In this document: positions 17,725 through 26,467 of the stretch, in pieces
How the letters are laid out: every line of letters starts with the position of its first letter
Position numbering within the stretch: position 1 is the first letter of the stretch
Source: JAAEPI01 sp965212145
GTDB lineage: Bacteria > Bacteroidota > Bacteroidia > Cytophagales > Cyclobacteriaceae
Assembly: GCA_965212145.1 (NCBI GenBank)
Contig: CBDBUY010000004.1
Location: forward strand, 1,002,523 to 1,066,522
DNA length: 64,000 nucleotides
Direction of reading: 5' to 3'
Notes under the pieces: model-generated
Seen by the model: only the letters and a program-made list of their open reading frames with translations
The model's database searches: none
What the model was told of the DNA's origin: nothing
Made by a program: the position numbers and the translations under genes

Positions 17725-18104
17725 TTTTGATAACCTTTTGCTTTGATTTTACTTATGGCCAATTCCCGATTCGCTTTTAATGTTTCATACACGTCAAGGT
17801 CATGCTGGAGTAGCTGATCTTTCTCCAAAAAACTAAATATCTGGCTAACCATGTTCAGGCTTTCATCCCGGAGGCTGTAAAAAACCCACTGATCTTGCTG
17901 CCTTGAACTCACCATGCCGGCATTCTTCAAATAGGCCATGTGGCGGGAAGTTTTCGTTTGTGTGAATTCCAGAATGGTTTCTATGTCCGAAATGGAAAGC
18001 TCCTCTACGCGGAACAATAGGTGCATAATCCTTGTTCGTGATTCGTCTGAAAAAGATTTGAAAATCTGTGTGCCAAACGAGAGATTAAAATGCTTGAGCT
18101 TCAT
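17721..18104 (-). CDS. ArsR/SmtB-family winged-helix regulator
   Basis: The 127-residue DNA-binding protein has the ArsR fold: FKSFSDESRTRIMHLLF (helix 1-2), LSISDIETILEFTQTKTSRH (recognition helix) and the wing GMVSSRQQDQWVFYSL. None of the usual metal-sensing Cys clusters is present, so it probably does not sense a thiophilic metal; the signal is unknown. It is the first gene of the run with yjjG and the metalloprotease, and is divergent from the secreted protein at 18223 with about 120 bp between starts, so it may control either side. Confidence 0.88.
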   Translation of the reverse strand: MKLKHFNLSFGTQIFKSFSDESRTRIMHLLFRVEELSISDIETILEFTQTKTSRHMAYLKNAGMVSSRQQDQWVFYSLRDESLNMVSQIFSFLEKDQLLQHDLDVYETLKANRELAISKIKAKGYQK

Positions 18105-18222
18105 GACAAGATATTTTGAGCTGTTAACATCGATTAACTTCTAATTCACTCGGATGATGCTAAGTTTGAACCTTTTGCAGACTTTTGCTTTAGAAATCCT
18201 TTCTTTCTTTAAAGAAAATCAT

Positions 18223-18837
18223 GTGAGAATTCTCCTTCCATTTCTTTTGGTAATCATTGTTGCCTTCTCCACGAATGCACAGGTGAAACATCCTGTCATC
18301 CAGTTTACCGGGGTGGTAATGGAGCAGGATTCAATGAACGTCATTCCGGGAGTGCATGTTTATCTACCAAAAAGTGGGAGAGGGACAACAACCAACCCTT
18401 ATGGATTTTTCTCCCTTCCCGTAGAAGAGGGAGACAGCATAGTTTTCACGGCAGTTGGATTCAAAAGAACGCATTACGTCATCCCTGCTCACGATAAATC
18501 TGTAAGTCTAAAGGTGATTGTGACCCTTGAAGATGATGTCACGTTCCTGGAGGAAGTACAAGTTTTTCCCTTTCCGACTGAGGAAATGTTTAAACGTGCG
18601 GTTGTGACCATGGAATTGCCACAGAGTAGGGATCAAGCAAACTTGCAAGCTTGGTTGAGCGCAACATATATGCAGGATGGCTATGAATTTTATTCTGCCA
18701 GTCCGGCGATGACCCAGCGGTATTTCCAGGACCAGCAAGTGCTTCAATTCCAACAGAAATTTGGGCCATCCCCACAAACGAATTTGCTTAACCCGTGGGC
18801 ATGGTCTTCATTTATCAATTCGCTTAGAGGTAATTAA
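18223..18837 (+). CDS. secreted protein with carboxypeptidase-regulatory-like domain
   Basis: The protein (204 residues from the GTG) starts with a signal peptide, RILLPFLLVIIVAFSTNAQ. It then has one CarbopepD_reg-like beta-sandwich: FTGVVMEQDSMNVIPGVHVYL, GTTTNPYGFFSLPVEEGDSI and FTAVGFKRTHYVI. The C-terminal part (EVQVFPFPTEEMFKRAVV and onward) matches no family I know, but resembles the protein at 51674 in arrangement. An upstream in-frame ATG at 18154 would put 23 extra residues before the signal peptide, so I prefer the GTG. Such proteins are usually periplasmic or outer-membrane associated; the role is unknown. Its stop abuts the opposing dipeptidase stop. Confidence 0.72.
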   Translation: MRILLPFLLVIIVAFSTNAQVKHPVIQFTGVVMEQDSMNVIPGVHVYLPKSGRGTTTNPYGFFSLPVEEGDSIVFTAVGFKRTHYVIPAHDKSVSLKVIVTLEDDVTFLEEVQVFPFPTEEMFKRAVVTMELPQSRDQANLQAWLSATYMQDGYEFYSASPAMTQRYFQDQQVLQFQQKFGPSPQTNLLNPWAWSSFINSLRGN

Positions 18838-20079
18838 TCATCCCTCGGCGGCCTCAAGTACAGCATTCCAGACTCGGAAAATGTTGCCACTACATACCTT
18901 TTCTATCTCTTCTTCGGTGTAGCCTCTTTTGAGCATTTCGTAAATAACATTCGGGAACATGGAGACATCTTTTAATCCATCGGGTAGGCTGTCACCCACG
19001 CCATCAAAATCAGACCCAAATCCAACGTTATCAATGCTCGTAAGCTCCACTACCCGATCTATGTGGTCCACCACTTTTTCCACATCTTCATAAACGCCCG
19101 CTTCCATTGCGTACTCTTTGGCATATGCTTGAAAAGCCGAGTCTTCCCGCGTTAAACCAGTCTCTGCGGCGTAGTTGGTGAGGTCTTCACGCATTTTGTC
19201 AAATTTCTCTCGCGATTCTATAGATAAAAAGGTTGAACCAAAATTGATGCAAATGACTCCTCCATTTTCTCCCAGCTTTTTGATCATGTCATCGGACATG
19301 TTTCGCTCAAATCCCGGAACGAAGTGTCGGGCAGAAGAATGCGAAGCAATGACCGGAATGTCTGTCATGTCCATTACCTGGTAGAATGTGCTGTCAGAGA
19401 CGTGACTAATATCTACCATGATCCCGACTCTGTTCATTTCTTTTACCACATCCCTGCCAAAAGGACTTAATCCATTCCATGTGCGCGTGGTGTCATAAGA
19501 GCTATCACAGATTTGATTGTCTGTAGAATGCGTCAATGTGATGTATCTGATGCCTCGATCTCTGAAATATTCTACGTTGGACAGATCATCCATCACAGGC
19601 GCTCCATTTTCCATGCCCATGGGAAGTGAAACCAATCCCTTTTCGAAATTGGCTTGAACGTCTGAAGGGGATGTTGCCTCACCAAACAGGTCAGGATATT
19701 GTTTTGGCAGTTTCATGGTCATGTCGATCAGTGAATCCGCGAATTCTTTGGCATTCCCAATTTTTTGATATCTACTAGGTACGTAAATAGACATGAATGG
19801 AGCATCCAGACCACCGCGCTTAGATTTCGGGTAATCAAAATTGCCTTCCGTTTCTACGGATACATCCATGACTTCTTTTTTAATCATGAAGCCGGCTACA
19901 TTCATTCTATAAGGTAGATCTACGTGCCCGTCTGCGATGATGAATTTTTTAGTCAATTCCTCAGCGTATGCCTTGATTTCTTCATCAGACATTTCAGAAA
20001 TGGGTTTTTTAGATTCCTTTTCCTGAGAGGGCTTGCAACCAATCAAAATGGCTAAGAATAAGAGTGTTACGATCCGCAT
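18838..20079 (-). CDS. membrane dipeptidase lipoprotein (peptidase M19)
   Basis: An M19 renal-dipeptidase-type zinc enzyme cleaving dipeptides, exported as a lipoprotein: MRIVTLLFLAILIGC has its lipobox Cys at residue 15. Metal ligands are visible in IIADGHVDLPYRM (the HxD pair), the bridging Glu in PMGMENGAP, and the two His of VDISHVSDSTFY and VIASHSSAR. The GFGSDFDG block is also characteristic. The 413-residue length is normal. The start at the ATG at 20079 opens the signal peptide; a 15-residue upstream extension would block it. Likely used for peptide nutrition or cell-wall dipeptides. Confidence 0.93.
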   Translation of the reverse strand: MRIVTLLFLAILIGCKPSQEKESKKPISEMSDEEIKAYAEELTKKFIIADGHVDLPYRMNVAGFMIKKEVMDVSVETEGNFDYPKSKRGGLDAPFMSIYVPSRYQKIGNAKEFADSLIDMTMKLPKQYPDLFGEATSPSDVQANFEKGLVSLPMGMENGAPVMDDLSNVEYFRDRGIRYITLTHSTDNQICDSSYDTTRTWNGLSPFGRDVVKEMNRVGIMVDISHVSDSTFYQVMDMTDIPVIASHSSARHFVPGFERNMSDDMIKKLGENGGVICINFGSTFLSIESREKFDKMREDLTNYAAETGLTREDSAFQAYAKEYAMEAGVYEDVEKVVDHIDRVVELTSIDNVGFGSDFDGVGDSLPDGLKDVSMFPNVIYEMLKRGYTEEEIEKVCSGNIFRVWNAVLEAAEG

Positions 20080-20285
20080 GTGTAATATTGATTTTGTTCG
20101 ATCTAAAGTGTCGAAAGTAGTCAATTACTGGAAATAACCTTTTCGGGTTGATTCAAATTCAATTTTTAAGTACTTTACGGTGTAATTGGCTTAATTTGGA
20201 CGCTTGGAATAAACCTGAAGTGTTGAATTAATTTGAAAAAAAACGTCATTTTTGTACTAACCTGAACTGCTAACACCTTTTTACT

Positions 20286-21023
20286 ATGACCGAACCTATT
20301 TCATCCGCCTTTCTTGATCCGTGGAATACCTATGGAGTCTATGCTGCATATGCTGTTGCAGCAATCGGTGTTTTGATTTTGATTGGGCACTACCTGAAAC
20401 TTGCCACTACATCTGACTACAAGACTCGGTATGACTATATCAACATGCATGAGATCAACCTATTATGGTATGGTCTACTTATGATTATTATCGGTTTGAC
20501 CATTTGGGTGAACACCGGAAATGTCATGGCAAATAGATTACAAGCCAACTGGCTTTATTTCTTCGTTACGCTCTTCGTGACGGTCATGATGGGGATGATC
20601 ATTGCGGTAATCCTTCAGAATATCCTGAAATTCTATTACCCGTTTTTTATTGAGAAAAGATTAAAGAAATTACGTTTTGCACCAAGGATTTCTCCTGATG
20701 GTCGTGAAATGAAGTTATTGAGTGAAGAAGAAGAGGATGTTTACCTTGATGAAGGGATGCAAGCTGAGGAGGACGCATTCTCAGTCGATTACGATGTGTG
20801 GATCGATGAGGAGTCAGGGTTTACAAAAATTGAAAAATACAACGGTAGGCTACATGCACTTGAGTGCTCTGAGTGTAACTATCAGACATTGAAAGTAGAT
20901 AGAGAAGAAGTAATACAAGCTGCGAGTACAGTTGAGGAGGGGGAATTGATGAAGTATTACAGCTGTGGATACTGTGGGCATAAAGAACGTAAATCGTTCA
21001 AGATTGCCATGCTTAAAGAATAA
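20286..21023 (+). CDS. membrane protein with C-terminal four-cysteine (CxxC..CxxC) domain
   Basis: I do not recognise this 245-residue protein. Three hydrophobic helices (about residues 18-38, 58-77 and 88-112) are followed by a basic stop-transfer (IEKRLKKLRF), a very acidic stretch at 145-175, and a small domain with CSEC at 194-197 and CGYC at 227-230, the arrangement of a zinc ribbon or rubredoxin-like knuckle. By charge rule the tail should be cytoplasmic. It is monocistronic with a strong terminator after it. The same layout occurs in other Cytophagales as hypothetical proteins, as far as I recall. Metal binding is inferred from the cysteines. Confidence 0.7.
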   Translation: MTEPISSAFLDPWNTYGVYAAYAVAAIGVLILIGHYLKLATTSDYKTRYDYINMHEINLLWYGLLMIIIGLTIWVNTGNVMANRLQANWLYFFVTLFVTVMMGMIIAVILQNILKFYYPFFIEKRLKKLRFAPRISPDGREMKLLSEEEEDVYLDEGMQAEEDAFSVDYDVWIDEESGFTKIEKYNGRLHALECSECNYQTLKVDREEVIQAASTVEEGELMKYYSCGYCGHKERKSFKIAMLKE

Positions 21024-21045
21024 TTCCTGATTTTTTCAAAACTTG

Positions 21046-21073
21046 AGAACCCCGGTCGTTTGATCGGGGTTCT
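21046..21073. terminator. bidirectional hairpin between convergent genes
   Basis: The stem AGAACCCCG (21046-21054) pairs with CGGGGTTCT (21065-21073), and inner bases extend the pairing around a GTTT loop. It lies between the CxxC membrane protein (+) and the aldehyde dehydrogenase (-). T-rich or A-rich sequence on both sides would let it work in either direction. Confidence 0.7.
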
Positions 21074-21079
21074 TGCATT

Positions 21080-22507
21080 TTACAGCTTAATGCAAATGTT
21101 TTGAGGTTCAGAGAAGAATCTCAAGGCTTCATTGCCACCTTCTCGTCCAATTCCGGAATTCTTCATTCCACCAAATGGCGTTCGAAGGTCTCTGAGCAGC
21201 CAGCAATTCACCCAGACTATGCCCGACTTCAATGCATGCGAAACTCGGTGAGCTTGTTTCAGGTCAGTGGTCCAAATGGTGGCTGCTAGCCCATACTCGG
21301 TGCTGTTTGCGGCTTGGATAACCTCTTCTTCTGAATCGAAAGGAATGAGCGTGACTACTGGGCCAAAGATTTCCTGTTGGTTGATTTCACAGGGAGAGTC
21401 AAGTCCTTCTATCACCGTAGGTTCAACAAAATATCCCGGTAATTCTACTGTTTGTTTACCGCCGGTGAGTATGCTGCCGCCTGCATCTAGAGCACGAGAA
21501 ATAAAACCCAGTACTTTGTTCATATGATCCTCAGAAATCAATGCCCCCATGTGCACATCCGACATTGGATCACCCACTTTCATACTATTTACCCGTGCAA
21601 TGAATTTCTTCTTGAAATCAGCATAGATGGATTTCTCGATAAAGATTCGTGAGCCGCAGAGACAGATCTCACCCTGATTGCTGAAGGAGCTTCTAATGCT
21701 GACCTTGACAGCTTCTTCAAGGTCACAATCAGCAAAAATGATGTTCGGGTTTTTTCCGCCAAGCTCCAGTGAAACCTTCTTGACCTGCTGGGCACAACTT
21801 TCTCCAATGATTTTGCCGGTATGTGTTCCTCCCGTAAAGGAAATGGCTCTGACTTTCGGGTGGTCGACAATCGGGCTACCAACGGATGGCCCGGTCCCAT
21901 GAAGGATATTGAGAACTCCCGGAGGTAAACCTGCTGCAATGGCCAATTCCGAGAGCTTAAATGCAGTGAGCGGAGTGAGTTCTGATGGTTTGCCGATCAC
22001 GCAATTTCCCATTGCTAGTGCAGGAGCTATTTTCCACGAGAATAGGTATAATGGCAGGTTCCATGGTGAAATACAGCCGACAACCCCGAGAGGAGCTCGT
22101 CTCGTGTAATTCACCGCCTCGCCCTCCATCACATGAGATTCTGAGGAGAAATTGACAATGGCCGAAGCAAAGAATCGGAAATTGGCGCTGGCACGTGGAA
22201 TGTCCACAGTCTGGGAGAGTTTTAGCGGTTTCCCCGAGTCCATCGTCTCGCATTTGGCTAACTCTTCCAGGTTTTCTTCAATAAGGTCTGCCAGCTTGAG
22301 CAGAATACGACTCCTGCGCTCGATGGACATTTGAGACCACTCAGGGAAGGCTTTTTCTGCAGCCGCAACAGCTGCTTCAACATCCTCTGATGTGCTATTT
22401 GGGACTTTACAGAATACTTCAGCCGTCGCTGGATTTATGTTTTCTAGATAGTTGCCTTTGACAGGAACAGTTAATTCACCTCCAATATAATTTTTGATTT
22501 CTATCAT
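21080..22507 (-). CDS. aldehyde dehydrogenase, 2-aminomuconic/2-hydroxymuconic semialdehyde type
   Basis: This NAD-dependent aldehyde dehydrogenase has 475 residues, with catalytic Glu in SLELGGKNPNIIF and Cys in NQGEICLCGSRIF. The GEICLCGSRI version is typical of 2-hydroxymuconic and 2-aminomuconic semialdehyde dehydrogenases, as in human ALDH8A1 and bacterial AmnC/NbaE. Its location beside the 3-hydroxyanthranilate dioxygenase makes 2-aminomuconate semialdehyde, from the kynurenine route, the likely substrate. It overlaps the SDR gene by 4 bp and follows it in the same message. The decarboxylase (ACMSD) that would make this substrate is not in the window. Confidence 0.85.
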   Translation of the reverse strand: MIEIKNYIGGELTVPVKGNYLENINPATAEVFCKVPNSTSEDVEAAVAAAEKAFPEWSQMSIERRSRILLKLADLIEENLEELAKCETMDSGKPLKLSQTVDIPRASANFRFFASAIVNFSSESHVMEGEAVNYTRRAPLGVVGCISPWNLPLYLFSWKIAPALAMGNCVIGKPSELTPLTAFKLSELAIAAGLPPGVLNILHGTGPSVGSPIVDHPKVRAISFTGGTHTGKIIGESCAQQVKKVSLELGGKNPNIIFADCDLEEAVKVSIRSSFSNQGEICLCGSRIFIEKSIYADFKKKFIARVNSMKVGDPMSDVHMGALISEDHMNKVLGFISRALDAGGSILTGGKQTVELPGYFVEPTVIEGLDSPCEINQQEIFGPVVTLIPFDSEEEVIQAANSTEYGLAATIWTTDLKQAHRVSHALKSGIVWVNCWLLRDLRTPFGGMKNSGIGREGGNEALRFFSEPQNICIKL

Positions 22508-23280
22508 AAACTCCCTGTTCGTCCTCCATCAATCTGAAGGCTGGTCCCAGTAATGTAAGATGCTTTTTCAGAAGCCAAAAATGTGGCGTAGTAACCAAGT
22601 TCTTCAGGTTCACCAAATCTGCCTGCTGGGATGCTGCTAATCATTTGTTTTTCGATTTCCTCTTCGGCAGCACCGGCCTTTTCTGCTTTTCCCTTGATGA
22701 GGCCATCTAGTCGTCCTGTTGCAATAAACCCTGGAAGAATGTTATTCACAGTAATGCCATCTTTTGCCACTTCTGACGCCAAGGTTTTTGACCAGGAATT
22801 CATGGCTGCTCTCACTGTGTTACTCACTCCCAGTCCAGGAATCGGAATCTTGGTCGATGTAGAAATGACATTCAGTATCCTACCGAAATTCTGACTCTGC
22901 ATATGCGGGAGCACAGCCTGAACAAGGCCCTGACTCATTCTTAAATGCATTTCCATAGCAGTTAAGAAGGAACTCCACTCTGCGGAAGCAATAGGTCCCG
23001 GTGGCGGCCCGCCAGTATTATTAACCAGAATATCAACCGGATTTTTTGAGATGAAATCGCCCAGCTTGCTTAGGGAATACTCCGGTTTACTGAAATCGGC
23101 CGAAAGAAAGGTATGACCCACTCCATCCAGCTCTTTGATAATTTTCTCGAGCTCGTCTTCACTTCTGGAAACGGCAACAATTTTCGCTCCTGCCAGTGCC
23201 ATCTGTGACGCAATTGCTCTGCCAATGCCTTTAGAAGCACCTGTCACCAGTGCCCTTTTCCCATTCAGATCTATTTTCAT
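22504..23280 (-). CDS. SDR-family oxidoreductase paired with the muconate-semialdehyde dehydrogenase
   Basis: A classical short-chain dehydrogenase of 258 residues. The cofactor motif is TGASKGIGRAIA at residues 13-24, NNTGG stands in place of the common NNAG, and LQIDGGRTGSL ends the protein. The catalytic stretch is unusual: at the place of the YxxxK motif I read VSNTVRAAMNSWSKTLASE, with no Tyr ahead of the Lys, although the Ser of the ISTSTK segment is present. It is the first gene of the operon with the aldehyde dehydrogenase and is divergent from the kynurenine genes by 88 bp. No SDR step is known in standard kynurenine catabolism, so its reaction is open. Confidence 0.85.
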   Translation of the reverse strand: MKIDLNGKRALVTGASKGIGRAIASQMALAGAKIVAVSRSEDELEKIIKELDGVGHTFLSADFSKPEYSLSKLGDFISKNPVDILVNNTGGPPPGPIASAEWSSFLTAMEMHLRMSQGLVQAVLPHMQSQNFGRILNVISTSTKIPIPGLGVSNTVRAAMNSWSKTLASEVAKDGITVNNILPGFIATGRLDGLIKGKAEKAGAAEEEIEKQMISSIPAGRFGEPEELGYYATFLASEKASYITGTSLQIDGGRTGSL

Positions 23281-23368
23281 TACTTGGATTTTGGGACAAT
23301 TTAAAGAGGATCAGAAACTATCGGAAAGAATTGTGTAAGCGTTAATTTAGTACCTAAACAATTCTGCC

Positions 23369-23899
23369 ATGGCCATTAAGAAACCTTTCAACCTTCAGCA
23401 ATGGATCGAAGACAACCGTGATTTGTTGAAGCCCCCGGTCGGGAACAAAAATCTATATGCTGATGCCGGAGACTACATCGTGATGATCGTTGGTGGGCCA
23501 AATGCTCGCAAGGATTATCACTATAACGAAACCGAGGAGCTTTTCTATCAGCTGGAGGGCGATATTCTTGTCAAAATCCAGGAGGATGGAAAGTCTGTTG
23601 ATGTGCCAATAAAGGCGGGGGATATGTTCTTGCTGCCAGCCAAAGTGCCTCATTCTCCGATCAGATCTGAAGGATCAGTCGGGTTGGTCATCGAAAGAAA
23701 GCGTGAGCCCGATCATCAGGATGGGCTGATGTGGTTCTGTGATAACTGTAATGCCAAGCTTCACGACACCTATTTTCATTTGACCAACATTGAAAAAGAC
23801 TTTCTTCCGAGGTTTCGGGAATTTTATAGCTCTGCGGAAAAGAGAACCTGCCAAAATTGTGGGGAAGTCATGGAGGCAGATGCGAGATTTGTGGATTGA
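23369..23899 (+). CDS. nbaC: 3-hydroxyanthranilate 3,4-dioxygenase
   Basis: The enzyme opens the ring of 3-hydroxyanthranilate to 2-amino-3-carboxymuconate 6-semialdehyde, using Fe(II) and O2. The 176-residue cupin shows iron ligands in DYHYNETEELFYQLEG (His, Glu) and KVPHSPIR (His). The C-terminal tail carries the second, rubredoxin-like iron site of the bacterial form, with CDNC near residue 122 and CQNC near 164. Its TGA overlaps the kynU ATG by one base. First gene of nbaC-kynU-kmo. The family symbol haao is also used. Confidence 0.95.
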   Translation: MAIKKPFNLQQWIEDNRDLLKPPVGNKNLYADAGDYIVMIVGGPNARKDYHYNETEELFYQLEGDILVKIQEDGKSVDVPIKAGDMFLLPAKVPHSPIRSEGSVGLVIERKREPDHQDGLMWFCDNCNAKLHDTYFHLTNIEKDFLPRFREFYSSAEKRTCQNCGEVMEADARFVD

Positions 23900-25146
23900 T
23901 GGACATACAACAACTCAAAGAGTGGGACGCAGAAGATCCACTCAAACGCTTTCGAGAGGAATTTCATATTCCAGAAAAGAATGGAAAACTGACCATTTAT
24001 TTCTGTGGTAATTCGCTGGGCTTGCAGCCAAAACGCACGCAGAATTATCTCCATTCCGAATTAAGAGCATGGCAGGAGCGAGGAGTGGAAGGACATTTCA
24101 CAGGAGATAAGCCCTGGGTGTCTTATCATGAATTAGCCAAGAAGTCTCTTGGCAAGTTGGTTGGAGCAAAGACCGATGAGGTTCAGGCGATGGGTAGTTT
24201 GACTTCCAATTTACATTTGCTACTGGCTTCCTTTTATCAACCATCCGGCAAGCGGAAGAAGGTGATCATTGAACACGGAGCTTTTCCATCGGATTTTTAT
24301 GCCGTTCACTCCCACATGAAGATGAAGGGAGTTGATCCTGAGGAGCATTTAATCGAATTGAAAGCTAAGGATGGAGGCGAGTATTTGCCTTTGGAGGAAG
24401 TATTGGGTGCAATTAATGAGAATGCGGATGAACTGGCATTGGTTCTGATGCCGGGCATACAGTATTATTCCGGTCAGTTTTTTGACATTCCGACCATCAC
24501 CAAAGCCGCTCATAAAGCCGGAGCTTTTGCTGGGTTCGATCTGGCGCACGCAGTGGGCAACCTGCCTATGAATTTGCATGCGGATGAGGCAGACTTTGCG
24601 GTTTGGTGTTCTTACAAATACTTGAACTCAGGGCCGGGTGGAATCGGCGGGATGTTTATTCATGAAAAATATGCGTCTAACCGGGATTTTCCGCGTCTGT
24701 CCGGCTGGTGGGGGCATGATGCCAAAGAGCGATTCGAGATGGCAAATCGTATTAATCCGATTCCGAATGTGGATGGTTGGCAGTTAAGCAATGCCAATGT
24801 CCTGTCGACTGCTGCGCACCTGGCTTCCTTGTCCATTTTCGATGAAGCAGGGATAGAAAAGTTAAGAGCGAAAAGCATTCGGATGTTTGATTGGCTTTAT
24901 GCTGAGCTTAGTGCGATTGAAGAAATAGAAATAATCACACCAAAAGAAGCCGCGGAGCGAGGTTGTCAGCTTTCGCTTTTCCTCAAAGCGGGAGACAGAA
25001 GAGTCTTTGATCAATTGAGCGATCAAGGCGTAATCTGTGACTGGCGGGAGCCAAATGTGGTTCGAATAGCTCCGACTCCCCTGTACAATACATTTGAAGA
25101 GATGGGGAGCTTTGTGGAAATATTTAAATCAATTCTGAATGGCTGA
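23899..25146 (+). CDS. kynU: kynureninase
   Basis: This PLP enzyme cleaves kynurenine or 3-hydroxykynurenine to anthranilate or 3-hydroxyanthranilate plus alanine. It has 415 residues. The PLP lysine is in WCSYKYLNSGPGG, the cofactor region includes GFDLAHAVGN, and FCGNSLGLQPKR near residue 35 is the family's substrate-phosphate block. Starting at the ATG at 23899 gives TGATG overlap with the dioxygenase stop and the normal N-terminus; an upstream in-frame ATG at 23857 lies inside the dioxygenase. It overlaps kmo by 8 bp. With both partners beside it, 3-hydroxykynurenine is the likely physiological substrate. Confidence 0.96.
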   Translation: MDIQQLKEWDAEDPLKRFREEFHIPEKNGKLTIYFCGNSLGLQPKRTQNYLHSELRAWQERGVEGHFTGDKPWVSYHELAKKSLGKLVGAKTDEVQAMGSLTSNLHLLLASFYQPSGKRKKVIIEHGAFPSDFYAVHSHMKMKGVDPEEHLIELKAKDGGEYLPLEEVLGAINENADELALVLMPGIQYYSGQFFDIPTITKAAHKAGAFAGFDLAHAVGNLPMNLHADEADFAVWCSYKYLNSGPGGIGGMFIHEKYASNRDFPRLSGWWGHDAKERFEMANRINPIPNVDGWQLSNANVLSTAAHLASLSIFDEAGIEKLRAKSIRMFDWLYAELSAIEEIEIITPKEAAERGCQLSLFLKAGDRRVFDQLSDQGVICDWREPNVVRIAPTPLYNTFEEMGSFVEIFKSILNG

Positions 25147-26467
25147 TCGGCCAATTATTGTCGTTGGAGCTGGATTGGTCGGCTCACTGCTGGCTACCAT
25201 GCTGTCAAAAGCGGGTAAACAAGTGGATGTCTACGAGAAGAGAGCTGATCCACGAGGGGCCTCACATCAGGAGGGACGATCCATCAACTTGGCGCTCAGC
25301 CACCGTGGAATTCGAGCCTTAAAGGAGGCGGGAGTTTTCCAGAAAATAGAGAGATCCCTGATCCCCATGCACGGTCGGAAAATGCACGACGTTTCGGGTG
25401 AGCTGACTTTTCAACCCTACGGAAAGGAGGGGCAGTTTATCAATTCGGTCTCTCGCGGGGATTTGAATTTGGCGCTTATCAATGAAGCAGAAAGTCAGGG
25501 AGCACATTTTCACTTTGAGCATGAATGCTCCTCTGTCGATTCTGAAACCAGTACGCTTTCATTCGATTTTCAGGGAAGTACGGTGGAAGCTAATGGCGCC
25601 TGCATTTTAGGCACGGATGGTGCCTTTTCAGCCATACGGGCGGAAATGAAAAAGTCGCCCGATTTTGAGGAATCGGTCGAGTTCATTGAGCATGGATACA
25701 AGGAACTGAGAATGCCACCTGTCGATGGGAATTTCGCCATGGAGCCTAATTTTCTACACATCTGGCCGAGAGGTCGACACATGCTCATTGCTCTGCCAAA
25801 TCCCGATAAATCTTTTACGTGCACGTTGTTCTTATCCATGAAGGGGGAACTGTCTTTTGATAGTTTGACAAAAGAAAATCTAGAGGTGTTTTTTAAAAGG
25901 AATTTCCCGGATGTACCACCGCTTATTCTGGATATTACAGATCAATTCTTTGATAATCCGACGGGTTCGCTGGTCACGGTGAAGTGCCAGCCTTGGTGCC
26001 GAAATAAGACACTTATTCTTGGAGATGCTGCGCATGCGATTGTGCCATTTTATGGTCAAGGGATGAATTCAGGATTTGAGGATTGCACGTTGCTGATGGA
26101 TATGCTGCGCGTAGATGATTTCAATTTTGATAGAGTGCTGCCCGAATTTGCCGAAGTTAGGAAACCCGATGGTGATGCGATTGCGGACCTGGCCATGAAG
26201 AATTTCATCGAGATGCGCGATTGGGTTGGTGATGAAAATTTCCTAAAACGGAAGAGAATCGAAGCTGAACTTCATGAGCAGTTTCCCGACGTTTGGATTC
26301 CACAATATTCGATGGTTACATTCAGTGACATTGCTTATTCCACGGCGATGAAACTAGGCCGGCTGCAAGATCAAATTATGGAATGGGCATTAGTCCAGGA
26401 CGAAGTTCCATCAGGTGATCACATCATTCAGCGTTTTCTTGATTTGCGAGGAAAGTCCGGACTCTGA
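25139..26467 (+). CDS. kmo: kynurenine 3-monooxygenase
   Basis: The FAD monooxygenase hydroxylates L-kynurenine with NADPH and O2. The 442-residue protein begins with the dinucleotide motif VVGAGLVGSLLATML (residues 6-20), followed by an Arg-rich substrate segment (GRSINLALSHRGIRAL), and has the second FAD motif ILGDAAHAIVPFYGQGMNSG near residue 295. These blocks are specific for KMO among the PHBH-like enzymes. It is the last gene of the operon. Its 3' end overlaps the opposing DUF3089 gene by 44 bp. Confidence 0.95.
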   Translation: MADRPIIVVGAGLVGSLLATMLSKAGKQVDVYEKRADPRGASHQEGRSINLALSHRGIRALKEAGVFQKIERSLIPMHGRKMHDVSGELTFQPYGKEGQFINSVSRGDLNLALINEAESQGAHFHFEHECSSVDSETSTLSFDFQGSTVEANGACILGTDGAFSAIRAEMKKSPDFEESVEFIEHGYKELRMPPVDGNFAMEPNFLHIWPRGRHMLIALPNPDKSFTCTLFLSMKGELSFDSLTKENLEVFFKRNFPDVPPLILDITDQFFDNPTGSLVTVKCQPWCRNKTLILGDAAHAIVPFYGQGMNSGFEDCTLLMDMLRVDDFNFDRVLPEFAEVRKPDGDAIADLAMKNFIEMRDWVGDENFLKRKRIEAELHEQFPDVWIPQYSMVTFSDIAYSTAMKLGRLQDQIMEWALVQDEVPSGDHIIQRFLDLRGKSGL

